A stretch of 64,000 bases of DNA, taken from assembly GCA_015680685.1 (NCBI GenBank), contig MNCI01025002.1, positions 411,108 through 475,107 on the forward strand, read 5' to 3'. A model generated the notes under the pieces. It was given only the letters and a program-made list of their open reading frames with translations. It ran no database searches and was not told where the DNA came from. Origin of the DNA: Gnetum montanum. Lineage: Eukaryota; Streptophyta; Gnetopsida; Gnetales; Gnetaceae. The position numbers and the translations under genes were made by a program. Below are positions 22,925-33,250 of this stretch, piece after piece; the stretch's first letter is position 1, and each line of letters begins with the position of its first letter.

Positions 22925-23425
22925 TCCATCCCGTCGCAACATAACTTAACCAAAATTGTTAACAACTACGCTTACGCTTTGCAGATAAAAATGCAAAAGA
23001 CAAAAAAAAAAAAATAACATTTAAAATCGCCAAGATCTTATAGCTAGTCTTTCAGTCATTCACATAACCATTGTTGACTCCAATCAATAAAAAACCATGC
23101 GTAAACTACAATTACGCATCTCCTCTGATGCCACTATCACCAGTATCTCTCAAGTCCGGCTCTAGACCCAATAAATCGTCCTCTAGTGGGCCTTCTCTTC
23201 TGGAAAGTATTCCTTCATGAGGAATTTCCTCTTCATGAGGTTCTTGCTCTAGCACCGGCTCCACAGAAGGACGCTCTTCATCACTACGCCCCTCTTCTTG
23301 TACTTGCTCCTCAGCTGGCTCGCCTTCTCTATCCTCTTCTAGTACCTAGATACAGAGAACATGTTAGCAAAATAAAACTTGGCAACACAATCAAAAAATT
23401 TAGACTTAGTCATGATTAAACTTAC

Positions 23426-24243
23426 TCGCGATGGCCCTACTTCTGCAGCAAAGGGAAGCTTTTCCAAGCCGGCCCATAGGCGCTCCATGATTTCATCCTC
23501 AGTCAGGTCAGACCACACTCCATCTCCCAGAGCAGCTTCAGCCTTTACCTTCCCTTTCTCCACGCTAGTCCAGGGAGGCAGGTCAGGGAAGAAAGTAGGG
23601 ACGGTAGTCTCACCCCCGGGGAGAGTCACCTCCCTTTCCGGGGACGCACTTACAGTCACCTGCTCTTGAAACTTCTTGAAGGCTTCGGATGCCCCAATGA
23701 CGTCCAAGAAGACTCGTAAGCATTGAGCTTCGACGGCAGAATCACGATAATGTTGACGATAAGCGATACTTTCTCGCTTATACAAATGTTTGTGGTCCTT
23801 TTCCTTCTGCCCCCATTCTTGCACACTTGCGCAGAAATCCCTCCAGTCTTGGCTTTTCTGAGCTAACAGCTCTATTTGCATCCGCTACTCCACCAACACC
23901 CGTCTGCTTTGCATGCTGTTCTTGATTGCGGTCCAATAACGGGAGTAGTCAATAACAGCGGTACGCCAGTCCTCGTCACCCATTTCCCGCGCCTGTAGGA
24001 ACTCGCATCGCTACTTTAGATCCCCGACCTCTTTGGTCAGAGACTCATTCTTCTTTTCTAATCTCTGCACCCATTTCCAGAGATTTTCATTTACACCCTT
24101 ACTCTCCCATAAGGAGCGAGTCGAGTGTAACGCACATTTACGCATCTCTTCATAAATGTGGCATGGCACGACTGCCCCATCAGATGGAGGCTCCACTGTG
24201 TCCAAATCAATTGGCTCTATTGGGTTCCATCGAAGGTGAGCTC
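23426..24243 (-). other. Exon 8 of the antisense gene: helical/coiled-coil segment
   Basis: The exon spans 272 codons with two TAG stops (24013-24011 and about 23884). A heptad-like stretch 'LWKWVQRLEKKNESLTKEV' is followed by a long charged helix-like region and a Pro-rich turn. It ends Pro-Ser-Arg with donor GTAAGT (23425). Acceptor GTTAG sits at 24248-24244. Exon 9 then adds 77 residues, about a third of them Glu or Asp. Confidence 0.6.
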
Positions 24244-24840
24244 CTAACAGCAAACATTACCAATGTATATGATACATTACCACTGTATAATAAAATAAAC
24301 CTATTATAGCTACAGCGTACCAGCTTCAGGATCGACGCGCTCGAGGCGCTCAATCATATCGCTGACAACGCCTTCCATGAAGGTGAACTTGTCAGGAAAG
24401 TCTCTCCACGCTCTGCTCACAGCGATGGACGTGGACGCATCCTCTTCTCCTGTAGCATCGTCAAGTTAGAAACTCTAATTATTAACAGAACTCTTCAAAG
24501 TTTTCAACACGCTCATTACCTCTACTAGTAACAGTGGGGAGCCCGCCATCATCTTCTACCTCCTCCCTCTCTTCACGCACAAGAGTCTGTGCGTCGCTTG
24601 TCCCAACAGCTAGGGCCTCCTCATGCACAAGAATCTGTGCGTGGCTCACCCTAACAGCTGGGGCCTCTTCTTCTAAGACTGGGGTCCCTTCCCCGCGACT
24701 TAATATCATTGCCCCTGTTTCAGGGGTCAGCTGCTCCGTAACTTTCTCTGGTCATATCACATAATACACTTAATACAATTCAAAATATCCTAAATAAACA
24801 TTACATAATACAACCTTCAATACATTTTTTTCACGCTTAC

Positions 24841-25890
24841 CAAGCGGAGGTTTACTCCGCTGAACTTTGACTTCCACGGTTCGACTTGTGCCACTCCTAG
24901 GCTCCGCAGAGGCCTCGGTTAAATGAAGCCTTTTACGCCGAGCTGAAGGTTCTACAATTTCTATCGCCAAACATTTCCCTCGTGAGGCATCGCCAGTGTA
25001 GGTAGGCATTATCCCACCTACGCTGTCGGGGCCTCATACTCGCGACGCCGCCAAATACCTGGTCGTTATAGACAGAAATTTGCCAATCCCTTCCAGGGGA
25101 TCCTGTCCACGGGTAGTGCTGAAAATATGGGTAATCCAAGGTCTGGATAGCTAGTCTCGGTCTTGCTGCACCCAGACCCCATTCCTTTGGATGACCAAGA
25201 ATTCAGCAAAACGCCGAAGGCAGGCTATGAAGAAGGCGTAATGCACGTTGAAACGAGACTCGAGCATCTTGTGAAGCCTGATCATCTCAGTGTGTAGCCC
25301 CTCAACAAAATAGCTTGCCCAGTTGAACTGGGTCCCTTCTTCGATAATCTCCCGCATAATACGAGTCTACTCTATGGAAAAGAATTTCCCCTGCGAGAGC
25401 GTTTTGGGGAAAGCCTGGGCCCGGAAAAGGGGATAAATCGTCGTGGCGATTTCTAGTTGAATTCTTTCACAAGGGATCCCTTTAGTCTCCTTCTTGCCCC
25501 CTACCCACTCCTCCAACCACTCCTAACAGGAGAGACTCCTCTTTGCCTTTTCCTCTATGGGAAGGCCGTCAGAGGGGACGCTGAAAAGGTCTGCAAAGAG
25601 CTGAGCGTCAATGTCAAAACTTACACGTACGTGATGCACGTGCGTGCAAAAATGCTCTGCCCTTTCGCTGAAGGAGTTGACCAGCGTTAACATTTCACTG
25701 GCGGGAACATCAGGGGTCGTAGCTAAAAATAAATGCATTAGCCTCGCTTCTCGTATCTTGGTGACCATCGCAACTGGGGCCGCCGCGTGGCCGAGCCAGC
25801 ATTGTGCATCCTTGATGTCGCCGTAGCGGAAGAGGAGGGTATTCACCTTGCGGTCAGAAATTGTAAGGGTAATCTCCCAGGATTCCCTTA
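24841..25890 (-). other. Exon 5 of the antisense gene: longest exon, partly two-frame
   Basis: The exon length keeps frame between exons 4 and 6. Its first part, 'ESWEITLTISDRKVNTLLFR', is open to a TAG at 25525-25523. The frame continues through 'GVWVQQDRD' with further stops at about 25364, 25153 and 25036, ending with a basic stretch 'PSARRKRLHL' and 'VQRSKPPLG' before donor GTAAGC (24840). Between 25139 and 24933 another frame on the same strand is open and looks more protein-like (Trp/Tyr-rich), so a pair of compensating indels is possible. The 'FNVHYAFFIACLRRF' part recalls plant transposon-protein domains weakly. Confidence 0.5.
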
Positions 25891-26351
25891 CTGAACAATG
25901 TAAGACACAGGTCAAACAAAAACACTATTACGCAACATTCACAATTCACAATTACACCACGTAACAATAAAATACGCAGCAGTTTTACCAGGTCCAAATG
26001 GCAAAGGAAATGGAGGAAGTTTCCTCTGCACATCCGCAACGGTAAGGGGCAGATCCAAGGTCCAATCGTCATGTAGCCACCCGAGATTCTGGCAATTCTT
26101 GAAAGCATCAACATAATGGGTGGGGTACTCATGAATGTCGAAGCCAATCTACCCCATCACACCAGCGCATACGTTGCTAGTCGAGGTAAACGTCTTTATT
26201 GCCGTTTTGGTCCATGACAAAGTATCACCATCGCCTACCAACCTGTTCTCCTGAATAAAAAACCTGTACCATACCACATAGGCTTATCTTACATCTCACA
26301 AAACTCAGACAATAGACATATAATGACAATATAGCCAACAAAACTGCTTAC

Positions 26352-26801
26352 CCGCCTGAATAGTACACTGTGCCTGGTGGGTTCTGGAAGTAGGTCGAGA
26401 CATGACGGGCCACGAACAAAGTGTTGTATGCGTGGTAGCAACTAAACTGGGCCATCTCCCAGATCCAACTTAAGCACCTCAAACCTCGGGTGCTAAGTTC
26501 TCGGTCCTGGGGATGACCAGTATCGATGGCTCCGTCTGTTAAGAAAGCCAAAATTCCCTGTGCGGAACCCACTAACAAGTGCTCCAAAATGGCACCAGCA
26601 ATATCTCGTGACAAATTAGACCATATAATAACGCTGTAGTTACGCAATAAAAACTGCAGAAATTCCAGTGCGCCCTTTTGAAACCATATGGTCCTCCAAT
26701 GCAACCGAGTTTGCGGGGGAGGGACATTAGGCACGATTGGGTTTCTACAACATAAAACTCTAACGATATCTAAGACGATTAAGTCAGGTCTTAGCATAAC
26801 A
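26352..26801 (-). other. Exon 3 of the antisense gene: FCP1/NIF-like segment
   Basis: The exon is open for 149 codons. It contains 'PDLIVLDIVRVLC' followed about 30 residues on by 'GALEFLQFLLRNYSVIIWS' and then 'DGAIDTGH'. The order hydrophobic strand, F-K/Q-P/G..LEFL, ViiWS, is that of the HAD-superfamily FCP1/NLI-interacting phosphatases. Those enzymes need Asp-X-Asp-X-(Thr/Val) after the first strand; here the second Asp is absent. Either the segment is a catalytically dead relative or the resemblance is chance. Donor GG|GTAAG (26351) and acceptor at the 26801 side are clear. Confidence 0.35.
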
Positions 26802-27195
26802 CTGTACAGAAAACGCAATAAACATATCAACATCTAGATTCACATTTGCATGTTTAAATACAGGAAACCTACAAATTACGCTTAGCTATTCATGCCGAAA
26901 TCGTCCAAACCCTTGCAACAGCGCAAGGTTTGTCCCCGACAACGACGATAGACACCCCATTAAACCCTCATCTTAATGTGAGGTCCATAGTCTAAAACCT
27001 TCATTTACGCGAACAACGCTTCAGGAATAAACACTGCTAAAATAACACAAGTATGCAAGGAATGGCCTACCGATTCAAAGGCATAGGGTCCCTCACTTCG
27101 ACCACCGCCTGCGAAGCGCGCTACAGATTCTCTTGCACCTCGTCGATTTTAGCCAATTTCGCGTTCTTCCTTTTCACCTTACACGCCATTGTCAT

Positions 27196-27672
27196 GGTTT
27201 CAAAACCTTCACAATTTCGCACTTTCACATCTTTGCAAACTACGCACTCCAATCTTCTGCTCCTCTTCCTCTCGCTTTGTAACAGTTAGAAATTCGAATC
27301 CGCGACAGCCAACAGCCCGTTCTTACTGAAAACTACTTACTTATATGCAAAATGTAACCAACTTGATACCCGATTTCAGCGAGACTTACCCAAATGTTGG
27401 TGTCAATATGAGCTGGAACCCGAAGATCAAGACATTAATGGCGTCAGATATCACACGCATTACGGTCCGAAACGACCCTAAACTACTGTATCTTATCTCC
27501 TCGTAATTAGGGCTCATTAATTACAGGCTGTTCGCAAACTTTAAAATTCAATTACCTTTACGCAGCAATGTCACATCACTTCCTGTACACTAAACTAAAC
27601 GTTATTCGTTCAACACTTATCGCATCAAACTTAGTATCTTTCTAATTACTCTCGCATTTGACACTTTTGCAG
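27196..27672 (+). other. B1 stretch ending in a sense splice acceptor before RT
   Basis: No sense coding sequence is seen. The stretch upstream of the antisense ATG (27195) would hold the antisense promoter; I see no convincing TATA on the minus strand. On the plus strand it ends in the pyrimidine-rich 'cacttttgcag' (AG at 27671-27672), after which the pol frame runs open through MDEVLS (ATG 27685). Ogre elements are known for an intron between protease and RT, and this is the expected acceptor. Confidence 0.45.
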
Positions 27673-28799
27673 GATAATTCACAGATGGACGAAGTGTTGT
27701 CTGCACTGCTAGATTTAGCAAACTCACACAGTGAAATCATTAGACAACTTGATCCCACACTAATAGAAACTAACCTAGCCCTTAATGATGCAATCATAGC
27801 CACGTCAGAAACATCTCTAGACTGGCCAGAGCAATCGACGCACACGCTAGATCTAGAAGCTGGAGATGTGACTGAAGATCCACTCAACGAGGTCTCTATG
27901 GTTATGCATAGGGGTGAGACTAAAACTTTCAAGATTAGCTCTCTATTAGACCAAAAGGCAAGTGATGACATAAAACAGGTTCTCCAGAATAACATCACGG
28001 TGTTTGCATGGTCATATGAGGATATGCCAGGACTAAACCCAAGATTAATTTAACACAACATAATCCTAGATCCCCATATCACTAAGCTGTACCAGGCAGG
28101 TTTTATTCGCGCGGTTGATTACTTGGACTAGGTATCCAATATTGTAGTAGTTCCCAAAAAGACCGAAGGAATACGCATTTGTATAGACTTCCGGGACTTA
28201 AACAAAGCTACAATCAAGGATAACTTCCCATTGCCGAGTATCAACCAATTGGCGGATACAACCACTGGACATGCGCTTTTGTCCTTCATGGATGGCTTCT
28301 CAGGCTACAATCAAATACGCATTAACCCAGAGCACCAGCTAACAACGACATTTATGACACCCTGGGGGACCTTTGCTACACCATGATGCCTTTTGGCTTA
28401 AAAAATGCTGGAGCAACATATCAACGAGCTATGACGTACATCTTTAGCGATTACCTCTTAGGGAGGCTGAATGATTATGTTGACGATATAGCTGTTAAGT
28501 CATTAAAGTCTGAAGATCATTCAGAGGATCTGGAGTTAGTCCTCAAAAGATGCTCTAAATATGACCTCCGACTTAACCCAAAAAAGTGTATGTTCGGAGT
28601 CAAAACCGGACGCATGCTGGGTTTTGTGGTATCGGAAGCTAGCATACACGTAGACCCTGACAAAGTCAAAGCCATTGTTGAATTGACACCCCCTACAACT
28701 CTTAAGCAATTACGCGGATTACAAGGGAGGTTACAATTTATCAGGCACTTCATCTCGAGATTAATCGACAAGTTACACCCTATGCAACATTTGCTTTAA
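27673..28799 (+). pseudogene. Reverse transcriptase of B1, decayed
   Basis: The frame opens at the predicted acceptor; 'FAWSYEDMPGLNP' (about 28006-28044) is the Tat-lineage RT leader. Compared with B3, about 20 codons are deleted after 28053. 'DFRDLNKATIKDNFPLP' follows (about 28190). A one-T deletion near 28373 shifts frame before 'MMPFGLKN', and the catalytic YVDDI is intact (about 28475-28492). 'LQGRLQFI' leads into the connection region. A TAA at 28797-28799 replaces a Lys codon; the frame continues unchanged after it. Confidence 0.8.
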
Positions 28800-29340
28800 A
28801 AGGGGGTTAATTTCGAATGGACGGATGACTGTCAGCATGCGTTCGACAGCTTGAAGCAGGAGCTTCAACGCTCGCCAACAGTTTTCCCGCTGCAAAGGGA
28901 TCAACCATTCTATATCTATCTCGCAACTTCAGACGTAGCCTTAGTAGCGTTACTCTATCAAAGGAGGGGTGATGGGTCGGAAGTACCCATCTACTATTTG
29001 AGTCACGCTCTATGTGCGTATGAAATGAGGTACAACGAAGTAGAGTGTAACTGCTTAGCATTAGTATTTACGCTCAAGAAGTGCAGGCATTATCTTTTCC
29101 GTAGCCAAGTTAACATCATCTGTAAAAATAACATCCTTAGGGCCATTATGCATAACTTATACGAAAGTAGCAAAATAGCTCGTTGGAAGGCCATCACAGC
29201 AGAATTCGATCTGCATTACATTGGCCAATCTTCTACGAAGGGCCAAGCAATAGCTGACCAATTAGTAACATCTCCTATTGACAGTCAGGCAACCATAGAG
29301 CCTGAATTTCCAGACGAATATGTACATAGTGTAAGCCCTA
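28800..29340 (+). pseudogene. First RNase H of B1
   Basis: In the RT frame after the TAA, residues 'FEWTDDCQHAFDSLK' start the domain, followed by 'FYIYLATSDVALVALL' (about 28911-28958), 'YYLSHAL' and 'YNEVECNCLALVFTLKKCRHYL' (about 29032-29097). In Tat elements this first RNase H commonly lacks part of its catalytic set; here Ser precedes the retained Asp of the first motif. It removes the RNA strand during reverse transcription when active. Confidence 0.75.
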
Positions 29341-29760
29341 TCTTAACAGGCCCCGAAGCGACGTTGTATTTCGACGGAGCTTCAACCGCTAGAGGTGGCA
29401 GTGCTGCCACCATTATTATGCTATCACCTGAGGATGTGCGTCTTCATGCTTATCACTTGACCTTCCCCTGTACGAACAATGTGGCAGAGTACGAGGGGCT
29501 CCTCAGAGGATTACTAGCTGCAAGCGAACTCAATGTTCGACACTTGGCAATTAGGGGTGATTCGATGCTCATCATAAATCAGATCACAGGACTCTATGCC
29601 TGCAAAGCTGTACATTTACAGCCCTACTACAATATGGCTAAAGATCTTCTGAGGCAGTTCGCGACCATCGATGCCCAACACGTGCCACGAAATGATAACA
29701 CACTGGCCGATGCACTGGCTACGCTGGCCTTAAACGTGCCATCACATCTATTCGACACTT
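29341..29760 (+). pseudogene. Second, archaeal-type RNase H of B1
   Basis: 'ATLYFDGAST' (about 29361-29390) has the first catalytic Asp. 'NNVAEYEGLL' (about 29478-29507) carries the Glu, and 'IRGDSMLIINQITG' (about 29552-29592) the next Asp. 'HVPRNDNTLADALATL' (about 29680-29727) holds the last Asp. All four acidic positions are visible. A second RNase H after the first, before integrase, is diagnostic of the Tat lineage (Tat, Ogre, Retand). The frame is open throughout. Confidence 0.8.
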
Positions 29761-29819
29761 GTCCTACTTTAATAACAGATTGTACAGCTCCTATTATTCA
29801 GGTGGCGCAAATATCTTCT

Positions 29820-30140
29820 CTTCTCGAAGAAAGCACGCCAGAATGGTATGACAACATTAAAGCTTACCTCTTACAAGGCAAGCTATCGCATGAATTGACA
29901 CGCGCGCAGAAAGATGCAATCCGCAAGCGAGCTAGGCAGTACGTAATCATAGGAGACAGTACTCTCTGTAGATGCTCTTTTGATGGTGTGTTACTTACTT
30001 GCGTTAACAAAGACCAAGCACAGCCTATCGTTGGCGAGGTTCACTAGGGATTATGCGGAGGACACGTAGCACCACGGGCTATGGCCTCAAAAATTCGCCG
30101 CTTAGGGTACTACTGGCCACGCATGGAAAAAGATTGCCTA
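29820..30140 (+). pseudogene. Truncated N-terminus of B1 integrase
   Basis: The region reads 'EWYDNIKAYLLQGKL', then 'DGVLLTCVNKDQAQPIVGEVH' to a TAG at 30045-30047 and on to 'GLCGGHVAP', '[11 protein letters not shown]'. This is the His-His part of the HHCC zinc domain. At about 30136-30141 it breaks off and LTR sequence begins; B3 continues with 'TKVKTCDMCQ' at this point (minus strand about 61800). The catalytic core, C-terminus, 3' UTR and polypurine tract are all missing. Confidence 0.8.
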
Positions 30141-31489
30141 AGCAGCTTTGGCGAAGCTTAAGGCCTAAGCTTAAGCAGCTTTGGCGAAGCTTAAGGCCTA
30201 AGCAGCATAATATGCGATCTCTCGTGTATTATACTAAGTCTTTTGTCCAAGAGCATATTTACGCTCTGTTACGCAAGGCAGCGTAATGAGCTTTGAAAAC
30301 GTCAAAGAGAATCTAAAGGAAGCACAACAGATCAACTCTTTTCTCTTTCTTGCAGATTGATCACCTTACGCTCTTTACGCAACGCAGCGTACGTCAGCGT
30401 AATTCATCATCAAGTTAATCATTGTTTACGCTTCACTATGCTTGGCGGCGTGAACCAGCGTAAAGCAACTTGAGTCCATTACTTTTGTGCTTTATTATGC
30501 TCTTGCACGCGACGCAATGTGTACGAGCGTAATGTAGCCCAAAATCAACTGAGACGTGCCCGATCCACATTTGTTACTCATACGCACAGCACGCAAATGC
30601 ATGTATTGTGCGTAGTCACGAATTTCAACACAAGGATGGTCAAGTCAACGATCTTCTGAAAGGTTGAAACACGTGTCATCACAGCCATGCCTACTCCACA
30701 TATTGTCAAACTTATAAATATCCCAGTTGGCGAAAAAACAAGGGGAGACACACGGAGAGAGACAGAGAAAGAGAGCAGCATTTTTAGCAATCTTTTGGCA
30801 GCACTATCTTTGAACAGAGACAGAAAACATTTTGCTTGAGCATTGGCAGTAGGAGCGATTGGCCCTTTGGTGAAGACACAAATTTCTCCATTGGTGATCA
30901 TTGGCAGTTCCGAGCAGAGACTACCCAAGGCAAAAGGAGCAGATCAGAGATCGAGAGATCATCTGGCACGGTTTGCGAGCTCTATTGATCAAAAGCAGTT
31001 GATCGATAAACGTTAGGACTTGACCTTCCTTGCATTCCATCTTTGGCCTACAAGGTAGATCGGACTCCATTTTGTACTTCTGCTTAGATAGTTTTCTTGT
31101 TATTTTGTGTTTGTTTCACGCAAGATAATCGGGGCCTCCCCAGTGTAACTTGATATACAAAATACTCATTTTTTGGGGTCAAAGCATAGATCTTGAAATC
31201 ACGCGTTTCTCTCGTGTCTGATTCTTTTTATCGTATTAACGTTTTCATTATTACAATTCATCTACATCGTTTTTCTCTCATTTCGCGACTCGTCGAATCA
31301 AATCGTTCCACGGAATATCCATAATCTCCATTGGCTTACTGATTTAGTAAGTCCCTGTCTGATCGACAAGACCGTTCAGGGCACTGCGGATTTGTTTTCT
31401 CCAGCACAGCCCTCGCACGGATCCGTGGTTAAGACTGTATACACGGATTTTATTTGGTATTCCAGCTGCCGATGTTTTCCGTCGTTACA
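30141..31489 (+). repeat. Truncated 3' LTR of B1
   Basis: Aligns with 17070-18385 of the 5' LTR. The first ~245 bases of the LTR were lost with the integrase. A 33-bp tandem duplication at the left edge (about 30140-30205, unit AAGCAGCTTTGGCGAAGCTT plus 13 bases) is absent from the 5' LTR. TATAAATA is at about 30713. The end CGTCGTTACA is followed by the duplication GTAAC (31490-31494). Confidence 0.85.
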
Positions 31490-33250
31490 GTAACATAGTG
31501 TTACCTCCCGATCATTCAATTCCAAGCATGCTTCTTCGTGCCCTCACACAAATTAGCATGTCACACTTACATGTAGAATACATTGTGCAAGACCATGACT
31601 CAAGAGAATACCATCCCATGGAGGCACAACATCAAAGGGATTTGTAACATGAGAGAAATCATAAGTCTTTGAAGGTAAGTGGTCCCAAGATGCCCCACAT
31701 GTCTTAAGCGAAAATGAGGATGGTGAACCTACCTTAGGCAGTCGCCCACACAACGATGTTCCTCCCCTTGACTTTGGATAAGGGGTTGTGTATTAGGACC
31801 TTCATTCCACTATTCATAACCCAAGTTCTGATACCCACATGCACAAAGGGTCCAAAAAAGGGACACGAACTCATGATAAAGGTGGACATTCTTATCGCAA
31901 TAGCAATTGGGGCCGAGACCGTAGAAGAGAAGGCAACAAACACTATCATGGTGATGGTTCTCCTTCTTCTTTACCTTCATCATATCCTTCATCCTCTCCT
32001 GCAATATCTAGATGCAGTCATAAAGAAAAAGACCATGGGGATAAAGGTGGACAAAGTGGAAGTCATAGATGAAACAACCAGGAAAGGGGACAAGGGCACT
32101 CTAGAGAGTCACAACATAGAGGAAGGGAGGGTAGGGAACAACGTAGGCATCATAGACGCCATGGATGAGATGATCATGATGAACCCATACTTGCTACTCA
32201 AAGTATGTTAGACATAATTGAGGCTGGTAGAATTCCAACAAGGCACTAGAAAGATAGTAGCATCAAGAGATTGGATATGAACAACATCCCACGATTTGAA
32301 GGGGGATACAACGCCGATCCTCAGAATCATTTACAAGCATTCCATGATGTGTGTGCCTTACAGAACATAGAGAACAAATGGCAAAAACTTAAGTTGTTCC
32401 CATGGACATTAGTTAAAGAAGTGGAAAGCTGGTACTAGTCTTTAGAACTGAAATTCATTCGTAGGTGGAGTACTATGTTAGAACTATTTAATGACAAGTA
32501 CCAAATGTACTCCTAAGTGTCTAACTTGAAAAAAAAATCCAAGGCTGGAAAAAAAGAGAACATTAACCCTAGGATGCTGCCATGGGCCAATACTATGCAT
32601 TGTTACATCATTGTCCTGATCATGGTTATTCACAAAGGGATCAACTGCACCATCTCGTGGATGGGCTTAGGCATGAAATGAGAAGAACCCCTGGGACTTA
32701 TGCCTAAAGGAGACTATCCGAGCTTAGGTCCCATCAAATTCAAAGATTTTTGAAGTAAGTTGCTAAGGAAGAAGGTGAGCTATGGAAGAGAGAAAGTGTA
32801 GAAGAGTATAACTAAGATCCTTCCCTCTAGAAGATGGGAGTAAGATTTTGTGAGGATGAAGAAGAGTCACCACTCGAAGAGATGGTGAATAGTAAAACTT
32901 TGCCTATCCAAAAGATGACATCAAAAGTTTCGACAAAGGTAGACCAAACATGGGATTCCCTAGACCATAGATTTCAAATTGTTCTTAAAATAGTAGAGGA
33001 GTCTAGAGAGTAAGGTAGTGAGAAAAGAAAAAAGAAAGAGGCTGAACATGCACGTAGCAAGGGTAAGGGCAAAGTTACCATCATTGAAGAGGTTGTGGAT
33101 TCGAAAACAAATAATGATAGTGGATGTGAGATATGTCAATATGACCATCCTAAGGGATGTTACCTTGTAATCTCACATCTGTAGGAGTCTAGGGTGTATG
33201 CACTCAAACCACAATTAAACAAAAGGCAAACATCCCAAAGGTTACCTTAT
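31490..33250 (+). pseudogene. Main part of A3 gag, right of B1
   Basis: After the target duplication the A2-like gag reading resumes ('IVLPPD', then 'HVEYIVQDHD' about 31570). 'NNIPRFEGGYNADPQ' lies at about 32281 and the core continues to about 32600. A Lys/Glu-rich segment follows, and a zinc knuckle 'CEICQYDHPKGCY' (about 33127-33165) has spacing Cys-X2-Cys-X3-His-X3-Cys. Frameshifts are numerous. This is the same protein as at 5978 and 51538. Confidence 0.65.

Larger units (their letters stand above)
23112..27195 (-). pseudogene. Nine-exon gene carried antisense inside retrotransposon B1
   Basis: Exons on the minus strand: 27195-27071, 26991-26869, 26801-26352, 26263-25989, 25890-24841, 24714-24520, 24449-24321, 24243-23426, 23345-23112 (TAA 23114-23112). 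All eight introns (70-126 bases) start GT and end AG, and codon phases match at every junction, giving about 1,130 codons. Exons 3, 6, 7 and 9 are fully open. In-frame stops occur in exon 1 (one), exon 2 (two), exon 4 (one), exon 5 (four) and exon 8 (two). The N-terminus is basic, the middle hydrophobic-globular, exon 8 partly coiled coil, and the last exon strongly Glu-rich. No family is assigned with confidence. The gene lies between protease and RT of the host element and reads against it, so its introns would not be spliced from the element RNA. Confidence 0.72.
16825..31489 (+). mobile_element. Tat/Ogre-type Ty3/gypsy element B1 nested in A3 gag
   Basis: Length is 14,665 bp. It begins TGAAACACCG, ends CGTCGTTACA, and is flanked by GTAAC on both sides (16820-16824 and 31490-31494). 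Contents: 5' LTR 16825-18385, primer site 18392, gag 18643-20899, protease 20903-22396, 27-bp minisatellite, antisense nine-exon gene 27195-23112, sense splice acceptor 27671, RT, RNase H, second archaeal-type RNase H, N-terminal integrase only, truncated 3' LTR. The two tandem RNase H domains and the large interval between protease and RT are marks of the Tat lineage including Ogre. LTRs differ by roughly one base in 15 to 25 by eye, so the insertion is not recent. Confidence 0.85.

Noticed and set aside
22590-22949. ORF encoding repeats of a nonapeptide MARNGLKLV
   Set aside because: It is simply the 27-bp minisatellite read in frame; no start context or conserved flanking coding sequence.
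25854-26147. 97-codon minus-strand ORF as a separate small gene
   Set aside because: It reads through an exon in the wrong frame and into intron 4 of the antisense gene.
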